A stretch of 64,000 nt of DNA from Candidatus Poribacteria bacterium (GCA_958295815.1 OY282374.1:2004856-2068855); one strand, 5' to 3'. Positions 34,939 through 43,915 are shown, numbered from the stretch's first letter. Program-made: numbers and translations. The notes: generated from the sequence alone by a model not told the origin.

Positions 34939-36435
34939 TCAGTCGGTGAACCAGAAGGCATAGATCTCTGCTTGAAGTAGGGAGAAGCGAAGTCGCACAG
35001 TCTTACCGCGAAGTTCAGCAACGCCAGTTTTCTCCTTCCAGCGTATTGGTTCGTCAATACTATCAACCATCGCAGCGATGCTTTCGTCCAGTGTGTACCC
35101 CGGTAGTGGTTGATCGTCATCTGCATTAAGAATCTCTACCTTAACTCGACCGCGCCAAGAATCCACATTAACTCGGAGATCGCTGCCTTCCACGACAAGG
35201 GGTTTGGTCAGCACCGAGCCCCACTCAATACCACCCTTGAGGGACACAAAACCGTCAACGCGAAGTTTGGCAAGTGACATGGCAAAGTTGTTGAGGTATT
35301 TTCTATTCATTATGTCCGCCAGAGGCTGGCTGCGGTGCCGAACGCCAAGGTAGTAGAACCACAATTCATTGTTACGTCTGATCGGTCCGTTGACGACCGA
35401 GATCTGTCCTGTGTCGTAAGCACTACCATCTCCTACAGGCGATAACTCGATAAATGGTGTGCGGTTGGCAACCCGTTCCCACTGTCGCAGGTCTCGACTC
35501 GAAGCCAGTTCCACCGACTTGCGACTGTCCACATTTTCGTATAACGGTGGGTGTTTCCCCGTCCAATGGTGCATCACGGGCAGCCCCAGGTATAACCCCT
35601 CGTAGCGAAATACGGGAAAATTATAAACGTCAGTACGCCACTCCTCAGGCCGGTTGTATATTGGGGTAAGATAATCGGGATCATCAATGAATTTTTGTAT
35701 CCGCGCTTCTCCGTTTTCCTGATCGGTCTGGTCGGCGTGAAAAATCAGTTCCAACTCGCTCCAGTTTTCAAAGTCCTGACTGGTACTCAAACAGAAGCTG
35801 CGTCCGTAGGGTGAGCGACCGTCGGGTCCACTGTGCTTGACGGTGGCAATGAATAGTCTCTCTTCTTGGTCATAGCTAAAGTGTGCCTCGTCCGAGCTTG
35901 GAACAAGTGGCACATCAAGATATGTCCAGTGAAGGCAGTCTGAGGAGATTGCTGGTGTTAACCCGCCTCCTTTTCCCCAACCCATGCCTTTGTAGCGACG
36001 TTGTTCATTAGGGTCGCTGGCATCGTAGACTGGTCCCAGTGGGACGCCAGTAGGAAGGATGTTGTTCTCTTTACCGATCGCTGTTCCGCGCCATGTGAGG
36101 GCATCGTAATCGTGAAGTCCCAACGCCGGTTTTTCCCAGTTCACACCGTCTTCCGAAGTCGCATAGCAGATAAAACTCTGCCCGCCGATCGGTGCTCCGG
36201 TCACATCAAGCTTGACATCCGGGCTATCTCCCTCTGAGCTGGCGTAGTAGAGCGTCTTGAAAACCGATTCATCTGGGATCCATGCAGGTGTTGTCCACAT
36301 CATAATACCGCAGTTCTCCCAGCGATACTCAGGTCGAAGCACGACGTTCTTGTCGAACTTTTGCAGTGGGTGGAGTTTCCGAGCGAGATTGTCGATCTCC
36401 TCAACAACATGATCATCAATGAATAGCGATTTCAT
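34939..36435 (-). CDS. Glycosidase-like beta-propeller protein (second paralogue)
   Basis: A 498-residue relative of the protein at 27518-28909. It shares YATSEDGVNWEKPALGLHD-type blades, the FAMSLAKLRVDGFVSLKGG block and the ending RLRFSLLQAEIYAFWFTD. Start ATG 36435 has AGAGGTG; an extension to 36453 was rejected. No signal peptide. It sits directly upstream of GH32 and 21 bases after the Gfo/Idh gene, so all belong to one likely operon. It may act on intracellular sugar derivatives; catalytic residues not fixed. Confidence 0.75.
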   Translation of the reverse strand: MKSLFIDDHVVEEIDNLARKLHPLQKFDKNVVLRPEYRWENCGIMMWTTPAWIPDESVFKTLYYASSEGDSPDVKLDVTGAPIGGQSFICYATSEDGVNWEKPALGLHDYDALTWRGTAIGKENNILPTGVPLGPVYDASDPNEQRRYKGMGWGKGGGLTPAISSDCLHWTYLDVPLVPSSDEAHFSYDQEERLFIATVKHSGPDGRSPYGRSFCLSTSQDFENWSELELIFHADQTDQENGEARIQKFIDDPDYLTPIYNRPEEWRTDVYNFPVFRYEGLYLGLPVMHHWTGKHPPLYENVDSRKSVELASSRDLRQWERVANRTPFIELSPVGDGSAYDTGQISVVNGPIRRNNELWFYYLGVRHRSQPLADIMNRKYLNNFAMSLAKLRVDGFVSLKGGIEWGSVLTKPLVVEGSDLRVNVDSWRGRVKVEILNADDDQPLPGYTLDESIAAMVDSIDEPIRWKEKTGVAELRGKTVRLRFSLLQAEIYAFWFTD

Positions 36436-36456
36436 CTGGACACCTCTTATCAAACA

Positions 36457-37458
36457 CTATACCCATCCATCTTCAACCATAAGCGTTAGTGGCGATTCCA
36501 TCTCTTCAAGGGGTAGATGAATCCGTCTACGTTTCCGGGACGATTCGTAAATCGACATGAGCAGTTCGTGCGTAGCATAGCCCTGATGACCGCTTGAACG
36601 GTGTTCCCGTCCCTCTTCAATAGCCTCAATCATATCTCGTACAGGATTGCTTTCTGAGGGGAGTTCTGGAGCTACCCAATCTCCACCCGATTCCGAGGTG
36701 CGGTATCGTAGGGAGGGTCCGCCCGGGGCAGAGAGTTCAAGTTCGCCTTCCGTCCCATAGCAGTAGATGTGGTGATAACCTGGGGCGGTATCACTGCCCG
36801 ATTCAATGACAGCCCGAACGTTGTCTTCAAACTTGAAGTAACCAATCGCGAAATCCTCGGAGTGCAGATCGTATTTGGTTGGTGTTCCGATACGTTCGAT
36901 TTGACCGATCACCCAGCTTACGGAACGGTCTCCATAGACGTATCGCATGAGATCAACAGTGTGTGTGGCATTGTCTTTCAGGTCACCGCCGCCACAGACA
37001 CCGTGAATCCGAAAGATGTCGCCAATAATACCGTCAGCAATCATCTGTCTTGCGGCTTCGTAGGGTGGGCTAAACCGTACTTGATGGTCGATTGCCAATT
37101 TCACACCGTGTTCTGAACAGGTCTCGAGCATCTCCCGTGCTTGTCCGAGATTCTCTGCCATAGGCTTTTCAGATAGAATCCCTTTCACACCATGTTTCGC
37201 GGTTTCAATCGCGACCGGTGCATGCAGTTTCGGGCGGGTACAAACGGAAACGAGGTCAATCTCTTCCGTTTCAAGCATCTCAATGTAATCGGTATACTGT
37301 TTTTCGACGCCGTACTGTTCGCCGTATGCTTTGATCCGATCAGCGTCAATATCGGCAATTGCAATCAGAGAAGCCCTCGTTTCATTCACATACCATCCTG
37401 CGTGCATGTGAGAAATTCCACCGCATCCAATTATCGCGACATTGTAGCTTTTGTCCAT
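36457..37458 (-). CDS. Gfo/Idh/MocA-family oxidoreductase
   Basis: A 333-residue NAD(P)-dependent dehydrogenase. The N-terminal Rossmann domain has IIGCGGISHMHAGW, DLVSVCTRP and the family signature SEKPMAENL (EKP). The C-terminal alpha/beta domain has HQVRFSPP and ATHTVDLMRYVYG; its THxxD His/Asp pair is typical of the active site. Start ATG 37458 has AGAGGAG. It likely oxidises or epimerises a sugar, inositol or related compound, in line with the neighbouring glycosidase-like genes. Confidence 0.92.
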   Translation of the reverse strand: MDKSYNVAIIGCGGISHMHAGWYVNETRASLIAIADIDADRIKAYGEQYGVEKQYTDYIEMLETEEIDLVSVCTRPKLHAPVAIETAKHGVKGILSEKPMAENLGQAREMLETCSEHGVKLAIDHQVRFSPPYEAARQMIADGIIGDIFRIHGVCGGGDLKDNATHTVDLMRYVYGDRSVSWVIGQIERIGTPTKYDLHSEDFAIGYFKFEDNVRAVIESGSDTAPGYHHIYCYGTEGELELSAPGGPSLRYRTSESGGDWVAPELPSESNPVRDMIEAIEEGREHRSSGHQGYATHELLMSIYESSRKRRRIHLPLEEMESPLTLMVEDGWV

Positions 37459-37505
37459 TTTCGACTCCTCTTGTTTCTCTCAGACTGTTTTAAAATGCGT
37501 ACCGA

Positions 37506-38228
37506 TTAATCCTGTATATGCGACAAGCAGGACAAAACATCATGCAGGCTTGAAATTGAGCAGTCTGGCCGTTCGTCCGCTGTTTTCGGTGTCAGGACAT
37601 CTGATTTTCGGTTGATGAAAACACTTGTCATGCCTGCACGGTTAGCACCAACGATGTCGTTTTGAATGCTGTCACCGACGTACACTGCCTCCTCAATCAA
37701 AACGTTAGCTCGTTCACAAGCCAATTTGAAGATTTCGATTTTCGGTTTCCTGACCCGTATTTCACCGGAGATGGTTAGCGACTGAATACGTTCGCTGAGT
37801 CCAAGGTGTCGGACTTTAGAAAGTTGGCTATCGGTATGTTCATCGTGTGCACCGTTTGTAATGATACCGACATGGTATGCGTGTAGTTCCTCAAGGACAG
37901 TTACATCTTCGTAGAGATGTAAACTCGTGAGGTAGCGCGAACTGAGAAAATCGTTTAATTCTTCTGTAATCGGACCTTGGGGCAAACCGAGTTCCTTGAA
38001 CAGGCATGGGAAACGCGAGTCTCTCACTTCTGCCATGGCGCATTTCCCGGCATCGAGTTGCTGAAAGAGCTTCGAGAGTACTGTTGTCCATGCGTTTGTG
38101 AGTACCTGCTCCGGAATATCGGGTTCACGCTTGCGAAAAAGTTGAAATGTTTCTTTTACCGCTATGCCCCATGGTGTATCGGAGTCGCAGAGTGTGCCAT
38201 CAAGGTCAAAGAATATTGCCTTAATCAT
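37506..38228 (-). CDS. HAD-superfamily hydrolase (beta-phosphoglucomutase/phosphatase type)
   Basis: A 240-residue protein with motif I IFFDLDGTLCDSD, motif II GIITNGAHDEHT, Lys in RVRKPKIEIF and motif III/IV VYVGDSIQNDIVGANRAG. An alpha-helical cap lies between. The ATG at 38228 directly follows the stop of the esterase gene (TAA-ATG, no gap), so they are translationally joined. It is similar in layout to the HAD at 26700-27503. Small-molecule phosphatase, substrate unknown. Confidence 0.9.
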   Translation of the reverse strand: MIKAIFFDLDGTLCDSDTPWGIAVKETFQLFRKREPDIPEQVLTNAWTTVLSKLFQQLDAGKCAMAEVRDSRFPCLFKELGLPQGPITEELNDFLSSRYLTSLHLYEDVTVLEELHAYHVGIITNGAHDEHTDSQLSKVRHLGLSERIQSLTISGEIRVRKPKIEIFKLACERANVLIEEAVYVGDSIQNDIVGANRAGMTSVFINRKSDVLTPKTADERPDCSISSLHDVLSCLSHIQD

Positions 38229-39167
38229 TTACTTCTCTCTTTCACTGTCGCCTTCCAGAAATTCGAGCAGAATATTCTCACTGATAGCTTTAGATGCGCC
38301 GTGTCCTTCGTTGACAACCTTGTAGTGGATCACGTCGCCGTTAAGGTAGCTAAAGATTTCCAGATTGCCATCGATCCTGCTGGGTTTGGACAACTTTTTT
38401 CCCTCATAACCCATCTGCCTCGCCCACAGAAAAATCGATTCTTCGGCATCAACAAAGCCCAACTTACCGTCTTTGGCGGGAATGTAGTTTGAAGTGCCGC
38501 CGTAATATGGGACCAGATCGTCAGTGGTACCCGATATATTCATCAGACGTTTGCCAGTCATTGGTGTGACCGCAACTTGATAATTGTTGTCAGGACCTTT
38601 GGCTTTAAAATATTTTCCATCGTGTTGATAGATATTTAATGGACTAACTGCACTCACATAATTCCGTAGGTTCGGTAGTTTGCTTTCGATCGCCAATTGG
38701 TTCACGAGAGCGGCACCATTTGAATTTCCCATCACACTGAAATTGTCCTTCTGAACGTTGGTGTATGTGGATAATTGCTTAACGATTGCTTCGATGAATC
38801 CGAGATCATCTGCTTGGGAGCCCTCCGACATGATGTTCCAACTCGTCTTATATCCGTTGGCAAACACCATGATGTACCTGGCTACCATGGTCGTGTGCCG
38901 TCTCATGAATTCATCCATAGCGTCCTTTGCATTTCCACCATGTCCGTGCAAAAAAATGAAAACCGGAAGCTTTTGCTGATCCGAATGTTCAGGGACATTG
39001 ACGTAATAAAGTCGCTTGAACGCTGTCTCCTGAGACCACGACTGTGTGATATGATATACTCCAGACTTTAGATGTTTTTCCGCAGCCACGATCGGAACGC
39101 TACTGGCAATCAAGGTAGTGCTCAATATTAACATGAAGTTCTTCACAATATCTTTCCCAAATGTCAT
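38229..39167 (-). CDS. Secreted esterase, PHB-depolymerase/feruloyl-esterase-like alpha/beta hydrolase
   Basis: About 312 residues from the ATG at 39167. A signal peptide (FMLILSTTLIASSVPIVAA) leads into an alpha/beta hydrolase with oxyanion motif FIFLHGHGGNAKD and nucleophile elbow VMGNSNGAA (GxSxG). A late Asp lies in SGTTDDLVPYYGG and a His in VNEGHGASK. This is the LpqC/poly(3-hydroxybutyrate) depolymerase-like group. Start choice is uncertain: a second ATG at 39134 would also keep the signal peptide, and neither has a strong ribosome site. It may remove acyl or feruloyl groups from polysaccharides outside the cell. Confidence 0.8.
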   Translation of the reverse strand: MTFGKDIVKNFMLILSTTLIASSVPIVAAEKHLKSGVYHITQSWSQETAFKRLYYVNVPEHSDQQKLPVFIFLHGHGGNAKDAMDEFMRRHTTMVARYIMVFANGYKTSWNIMSEGSQADDLGFIEAIVKQLSTYTNVQKDNFSVMGNSNGAALVNQLAIESKLPNLRNYVSAVSPLNIYQHDGKYFKAKGPDNNYQVAVTPMTGKRLMNISGTTDDLVPYYGGTSNYIPAKDGKLGFVDAEESIFLWARQMGYEGKKLSKPSRIDGNLEIFSYLNGDVIHYKVVNEGHGASKAISENILLEFLEGDSEREK

Positions 39168-39198
39168 CTGTTGTGGTGAGCCATCAAAGGTTCGTCCG

Positions 39199-39612
39199 CT
39201 AAGCAACCCAAGAGATGTATATGTAAGCGCATACTAAGATTATCCAAGCACATGCAGCGATTTTCATCACACGACTTTTCAGCCCCGTTTTTGTGAAGTT
39301 AAAGCCAATGTGATTGAACAATAGCATCAGCGCAATAAGAACGTTGAGGTTAAGAAGCCTATTAGAACCAAAATTGTGCCACCTGAGAAATTGAAACACG
39401 TTGTACGCAAGTAGGCATAGAATAATACCGAGCAGACCGTATTTCCAAAGATGTTTTGGGACCAGTTTCCTTCCAATAAACGTTTTTGTCGATGCCGCTT
39501 CAAAAGATTCCGGTAGGTCTGGATTATTTTCTCGAACGGCTTGTTGGCGTTCTTTTTGTTGTTTAATTTTCGCCTCAAGTTCCTGTTTCTCAGTATTGGT
39601 GAACTGTTTCAT
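39199..39612 (-). CDS. Small membrane protein with coiled N-terminus
   Basis: A 137-residue protein. A charged helical start (KQELEAKIKQQKERQQAVRE) is followed by about three hydrophobic segments (YGLLGIILCLLAYNVF, LLNLNVLIALMLLFNHIGF, MKIAACAWIILVCAYIYI). No family recognised. It lies 6 bases after the GNAT gene stop and upstream of the esterase, so probably co-transcribed. Confidence 0.6.
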   Translation of the reverse strand: MKQFTNTEKQELEAKIKQQKERQQAVRENNPDLPESFEAASTKTFIGRKLVPKHLWKYGLLGIILCLLAYNVFQFLRWHNFGSNRLLNLNVLIALMLLFNHIGFNFTKTGLKSRVMKIAACAWIILVCAYIYISWVA

Positions 39613-39618
39613 AAGAAA

Positions 39619-40122
39619 TTACGTCTTTCTTGGTGGCTTGAGCGGCATTACAAAAGCCAAACACTTTTCATCACGTTCCATCGGTTCCACGGCAAATCCC
39701 ATAGAGAGTTTGAGCAGATGGTTTTCAGGGTGGTTTTCGCCACTAATAGATCTAACTTGATAGCAGTCAAACAACGCTGCTTGTTTCAGGACATATTCTT
39801 GAAGTGCGGTACCGATACCTTGCCGTCGATAGCTTTCCTTCACCCCAAACGCAAGGATTTTTGCTTCCTTTAGCGTTTTACCCTGTATCTCAATGGGTGG
39901 GTGGTCACGATCATGGGGACCGATGTCCCACACTACAAACATAAGGAATCCGACAATAGTCCCATCCTGTTTTGCGGCTAAAAAATAACGTGAGAACTGC
40001 TCGAAATACGGATTAAATGCCCAACCCTCCTGATTTACGTCTTTGACGAGCGCAACGAATTCCTGCCAATCCGGGTGGTCGGGTGTGACTTCTGCGATGG
40101 AAAAGCGTTGTTGTTTGGGCAT
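39619..40122 (-). CDS. GNAT-family N-acetyltransferase
   Basis: A 167-residue protein with acetyl-CoA binding motif A: ILAFGVKESYRRQGIGTALQEYVL (R-x-x-G-x-G/A at RRQGIGTA), then strand QVRSISGENHPENHLLKLSMGFAV typical of the acceptor half. Start ATG 40122 follows a palindromic repeat. Acetyl acceptor not known. It heads the run of the small membrane protein, esterase and HAD genes. Confidence 0.88.
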   Translation of the reverse strand: MPKQQRFSIAEVTPDHPDWQEFVALVKDVNQEGWAFNPYFEQFSRYFLAAKQDGTIVGFLMFVVWDIGPHDRDHPPIEIQGKTLKEAKILAFGVKESYRRQGIGTALQEYVLKQAALFDCYQVRSISGENHPENHLLKLSMGFAVEPMERDEKCLAFVMPLKPPRKT

Positions 40123-40144
40123 TATGTATTTCGTTTCTCAGACA

Positions 40145-40199
40145 GGCGAGGTTAGAAACCTCGCCAGCGAGAGAAAACAAACAGGCGAAGTTAGATTAC
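40145..40199. repeat. Palindromic GGCGAGGTTAGAAACCTCGCC repeat plus partial second copy
   Basis: GGCGAGGTT (40145-40153), AGA, AACCTCGCC (40157-40165) is a perfect 9-bp stem with a 3-base loop. A second, decayed unit (ACAGGCGAAGTTAGA) begins near 40181. It sits between the LamG gene stop and the GNAT start and could also end transcription. Confidence 0.7.
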
Positions 40200-40229
40200 T
40201 TGAGTTGCTGTTTTCGGATGAATGCTATC

Positions 40230-41003
40230 TTAGTTTAACACTTTTATGCTTCCCCAAGTGACTGTCAATTTCTCGGTGGGTTCAACAGCAAGCCCTACAG
40301 CGTCCATGTTATTATTAATTTCATCTTCACTTAGACCGCGGTTGTAAAGGCGAAGTTCGTCAAGAAGACCGTTGAAAGGCAATCCGTCCGATTTTCTGGC
40401 ACCCATCCAAAAATTCTCTCCATTATGCTTGATATCACCCTCGAATTTTTTCTCGCTATCAAAATCACCGTTGATATAAATTATGGCTTTGGAACCGTCG
40501 TAAACACCGGCGACGTGATGCCATTTATTTACGTCGGGCTGTGCCACGCTATGAAAGGGCCAGGTCTCTAAGGCACCGTTCCAGAGATTAAAATCAACCC
40601 GAGTTTGGTCTGACCACGCAATTACATAAGAATTATTTCCCGACCTTGATATGCCTGCGAGAATCGCCCAACCCGGTTTATCAGGCTTTATCCACATTTC
40701 TAATGTTAGTTGATCTCCAATGTCGGTTAAATCCTTAGCTGTACCACAATCAATATGTCCTCCACTAAATTTGAGTGCGTCACCGACTTTACCTTTGACG
40801 ACCTCGACATTCCCATCCATTTTTCCATCGCTATTGCCAAAGATGTCATTAACCGTTTTATCTGCAACCGAATCCTTATTAAAAGACCAGTAACTCACCA
40901 GCCCATCGGTAATCGCCTGTTGGGCTTCTGCTGCAGTTATAACTATTAAAACAGTTGCTATGATGGCTATAACTAATATTTGTCTCAGAGTTCCGTTAAT
41001 CAT
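40230..41003 (-). CDS. Secreted LamG domain protein (second copy)
   Basis: A 257-residue protein with an N-terminal signal segment (ILVIAIIATVLIVITAAEA) and one LamG jelly-roll: DGLVSYWSFNKDSVADKT at the start, DALKFSGGHIDCG in the middle, LDELRLYNRGLSEDEI at the end. The last 20 residues (VEPTEKLTVTWGSIK) repeat the tail of the protein at 2451-3293. Probably a surface or secreted carbohydrate-binding protein. It has empty flanks and no obvious partner gene. Confidence 0.85.
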   Translation of the reverse strand: MINGTLRQILVIAIIATVLIVITAAEAQQAITDGLVSYWSFNKDSVADKTVNDIFGNSDGKMDGNVEVVKGKVGDALKFSGGHIDCGTAKDLTDIGDQLTLEMWIKPDKPGWAILAGISRSGNNSYVIAWSDQTRVDFNLWNGALETWPFHSVAQPDVNKWHHVAGVYDGSKAIIYINGDFDSEKKFEGDIKHNGENFWMGARKSDGLPFNGLLDELRLYNRGLSEDEINNNMDAVGLAVEPTEKLTVTWGSIKVLN

Positions 41004-41215
41004 TGGGTCCCCCTATGTTTCACTGATATTGAACAAATTAGGCACGTTCGTACACGGCTCGCGTTGGTTCATGAAAAAACTGGGTTTCAATTGACACAAG
41101 AAATCTCTTTAGACATATACGTCCTACGGACCTAAAATCGGCGTAAAACTACTAACAGAGCCACCCCTTATCTGTTATATGATAATCCTGAAACTACCAA
41201 CTTGTTGTAATTCAC

Positions 41216-41593
41216 TTAATCATCGTATTCAACGACTACATTGTCACCATCAACCTTGACAGGGTAAGTCGCCACACGCAATGTTTCATCGACAAGACAC
41301 TGTCCGGTCGCAATGTCGAATGTCCATTGATGCCAAGGACACCGAAGGATCTCACCTAAGTTATCGACAGAGGGTTCCATGCCGTGAATAGATGGTGGTG
41401 CGGTAGCATCGAACCTACCCGTGAGTTCACCAGTGCAGAGAGGTCCGCGCTTGTGTGGGCAGAGGTTGCGGACGGCGTAGAGCTTGCCATCGACATTAAA
41501 AACACCTATACCTGCTTTGCCACGAAACGGTACAATGATCTTGCGTTTCCCCGGTGGAATCTCCGACACTTTTCCGACGACAACGCGTGCCAT
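41216..41593 (-). CDS. Rieske [2Fe-2S] ferredoxin-like protein
   Basis: A 125-residue protein with both Rieske cluster halves, C45-x-H47 (LCPHKRGPLC) and C85-x-x-H88 (CPWHQWTFD). The insertion between them (about 37 residues) is somewhat long. It is a soluble electron carrier of the type that feeds ring-hydroxylating oxygenases. It starts only 2 bases after the amidohydrolase gene stop, so they are coupled. No oxygenase large subunit is visible in the window. Confidence 0.9.
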   Translation of the reverse strand: MARVVVGKVSEIPPGKRKIIVPFRGKAGIGVFNVDGKLYAVRNLCPHKRGPLCTGELTGRFDATAPPSIHGMEPSVDNLGEILRCPWHQWTFDIATGQCLVDETLRVATYPVKVDGDNVVVEYDD

Positions 41594-41595
41594 AA

Positions 41596-42759
41596 TTAAT
41601 TATTCTCCAGTCGAAGGATATCAAGTGCGTTTTCTGCGAAGATTCGTTGATGTAAGTCTTCTGGAAGTTTGGGGAAAACTGTGACTGGGTCGTTCCAGTC
41701 GAAGTGCGGGAAGTCTGAGCAGAATATCAATGTTTCGTCGGCATGCAACATCTCTAACATCTGATACATCTGTTCGGGTTTTTCTGGCTCGTGCATCGGC
41801 TGCGAACCGATTCGGATGTGTTCCCGAAAATACTCGCTTGGCAAGCGTTTGAGCCACGGTGTCTGGTCGCGTAGTGCTTTCCAGTCGGTATCAAGATGCC
41901 ACATCACCGGCACTGCCCACATCTGTTGCGCTTCGATGAGCGCGAACTTCAGGTTCGGAAACTTTTCAAACACACCTTCGCAGATTAACGACGTGGCGTG
42001 TGTGCTGGCGACGTACGGACGGCTCATCCGGCTTTCCATATAGTAGGTGGGATGTCCAACGGGGGTCGGTGTGTTTCGGGTGGCACCGCCGCCACCACCG
42101 ATATGTGACACGATAGGGAGTCCGTGCGCTTCACACGCTTCCCATATAGGGTGATAGAAACGATTACCAAAGGGACGACTCGTTCCCATCGGCACCATAA
42201 CAGCGGCAGTATCTTTACGATCTGCGAGTCTGTTAATTTCTTCTACGGCTTGCGGTGGATCGGATGGCGAGACGAGGATAGCGTTGACGACGCGTTCGTC
42301 ACGATCAAGCCAATGCTCGATTGTCCAATCATTGAAAGCCCGACACAACGCAGCTGCCCAATCAGGATCAGGTAACCCGGAATATCCGTAGAACGGGGGC
42401 GGTCCTGTAAGCAATGCAACGTCAATATTCCAGACATCGAGGTGCTGTTCTTGGAGGAACTCTAACGTGAAGTTGAAATCTCTGGGGTCACCACCGGAGT
42501 TCTTAGGCGTCGATTCGATGGCATCTTCGACCCTCCCTTTGAGATCTACGCGGTTGCTCCGAATCGGGATATTCGGGTAGCCACCGAGATGCAGCCCTTG
42601 GTCGAGGAGGTGCTCCTGATAGAACTTTGACAGGTGGGGCAGCAATTGTGTAGGGTGCCGGAAATTGTGGTGGACATCACAGTCAACAATAGCGATACCG
42701 TTTTTCGGTTTAGCAGTCCAACCCGGTGCAGCAACGGGTTTTGCTCCAACTTGACTCAT
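41596..42759 (-). CDS. Amidohydrolase-2 family metal-dependent hydrolase
   Basis: A 387-residue TIM-barrel protein of the ACMSD/amidohydrolase-2 group. Visible elements are IVDCDVHHNFRHPTQLLPH at the N-terminus, PIVSHIGGGG, FALIEAQQMWAVPVMWHLD and the last Asp in FCSDFPHFDWNDP. Metal ligands are probably in the first and last blocks. Start ATG 42759 has CAAGGAGACG. Relatives are often decarboxylases or hydrolases of aromatic or heterocyclic acids. With the Rieske protein it forms a two-gene unit, which suggests a catabolic pathway with an oxygenase encoded elsewhere (inference). Confidence 0.88.
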   Translation of the reverse strand: MSQVGAKPVAAPGWTAKPKNGIAIVDCDVHHNFRHPTQLLPHLSKFYQEHLLDQGLHLGGYPNIPIRSNRVDLKGRVEDAIESTPKNSGGDPRDFNFTLEFLQEQHLDVWNIDVALLTGPPPFYGYSGLPDPDWAAALCRAFNDWTIEHWLDRDERVVNAILVSPSDPPQAVEEINRLADRKDTAAVMVPMGTSRPFGNRFYHPIWEACEAHGLPIVSHIGGGGGATRNTPTPVGHPTYYMESRMSRPYVASTHATSLICEGVFEKFPNLKFALIEAQQMWAVPVMWHLDTDWKALRDQTPWLKRLPSEYFREHIRIGSQPMHEPEKPEQMYQMLEMLHADETLIFCSDFPHFDWNDPVTVFPKLPEDLHQRIFAENALDILRLENN

Positions 42760-42858
42760 TTCAACGTCTCCTTGTGATCAGAGGATAGGCATCCAGTTTT
42801 AGGCAATTATATGGATATGAAATGTTTTGTCAATCGAAAAGCGTAGATTTAGCGGTAA

Positions 42859-43689
42859 TCAGTTATGTTCTTTTGTTGATTTTTCCTTCATACGCTGAAC
42901 GGCGTCCAGTTTGGTTTGCTGCCAATCTGTCCAATCCTTTTCCCCTTCGTAGCGGACAACGTCGTGGATGGTTGCGCGCGGTTGATAGGTTATGTAGTTC
43001 CCAGTGTGCCACGCCAGATTCCGATAGACCATAAAATCTCCGGGTCCAAGATGCACCTGAACGGCACCGGGAAACTGTAGGCAGTGGTCTAAGCAGTATC
43101 GTTCAGCTTCGACGTTGGATTGCCCTTCTGCTGGTTTACGTAGCCTCGGATCGCCTGTAGACTGTTCCTCACCTTGCATGTCCCATTGCCGAAGGTGGCT
43201 CCCCGGAACGAACCACGTACAGGAATCGGCGTAAATTGCACAGTTGACCTGATTAAAGTGCCGTAGGTCGTACCAGACCTCCGCCAGTTTCGCGTTGACC
43301 GTTTCATCACGCGCGTCGGGTGGCACCTCCACAACGCCGTCACGGTGCCACCCGATGTGCCATGGATGCTCAAGTGGCTCTACGAGTAACCCCATAATGT
43401 CAACGTGCCCGTGGGTGTAGTTTTCACCGAGCAATTTCCCAATGGCGTCTCGGAGTTCTGGTAACTCGGTATAGTCATAAAAAGGTTTTAGGTCTAATTC
43501 ATCGCCATAATTGGATAGCGGTTGGATCCGTTGTGTCTGTGGTCCGTTGAGTTTGTGCGCGAGGTGGCGTGCTTTCTCTGCTTCACGACGCAAATCGGTA
43601 AGCAATGATGGCGGCACTATCCCTCGAAAAATCATAAAACCTTGCGATAGATAATCGTTGACCATAGAGTCTTGAAATTGAAATGCCAT
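42859..43689 (-). CDS. Phytanoyl-CoA dioxygenase family protein
   Basis: A 276-residue Fe(II)/2OG oxygenase with an intact proximal motif HRD (residues 115-117, IGWHRDG). The distal His is in YRNLAWHTGNYI, followed by the basic RATIHDVVRY region. FVPGSHLRQWD is the family's loop. Start ATG 43689. It stands alone between the amidohydrolase gene and a folded repeat. Substrate unknown. Confidence 0.9.
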   Translation of the reverse strand: MAFQFQDSMVNDYLSQGFMIFRGIVPPSLLTDLRREAEKARHLAHKLNGPQTQRIQPLSNYGDELDLKPFYDYTELPELRDAIGKLLGENYTHGHVDIMGLLVEPLEHPWHIGWHRDGVVEVPPDARDETVNAKLAEVWYDLRHFNQVNCAIYADSCTWFVPGSHLRQWDMQGEEQSTGDPRLRKPAEGQSNVEAERYCLDHCLQFPGAVQVHLGPGDFMVYRNLAWHTGNYITYQPRATIHDVVRYEGEKDWTDWQQTKLDAVQRMKEKSTKEHN

Positions 43690-43770
43690 TGTATTGTCCT
43701 ATCTCATCAATGAACCTTATATGTTTATCAATTAACGCGATTTCCCAAAAAATAGGAATACATTGGAAAG

Positions 43771-43892
43771 CCGGTGGGTTTGTTGGGTTTCGGGACATCT
43801 ACGTATCTACAGAGTTGTGTATAGTATCTATACCTATTTGTAGAAGCAAGCATGCTTTCGGTTATCCCTCAACCCAACCTACGAATAAACTT
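43771..43892. repeat. Folded intergenic repeat with GTTGGGTT/AACCCAAC outer stem
   Basis: GTTGGGTT (43782-43789) and AACCCAAC (43871-43878) form the outer stem. Inside lies GTATAG-TAT-CTATAC (43819-43833). On the minus strand the ends read as GTAGGTTGGGTTGAGG and CGAAACCCAACA, a widely dispersed bacterial intergenic repeat type. No gene overlaps it. Confidence 0.65.
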
Positions 43893-43915
43893 AATTATAT
43901 CCCGATTCTGAGATA

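Noticed and set aside
41091-41119. TTGACA-17-CATATA promoter-like pattern on the plus strand
   Set aside because: No plus-strand gene follows within the window; all nearby genes are on the minus strand.
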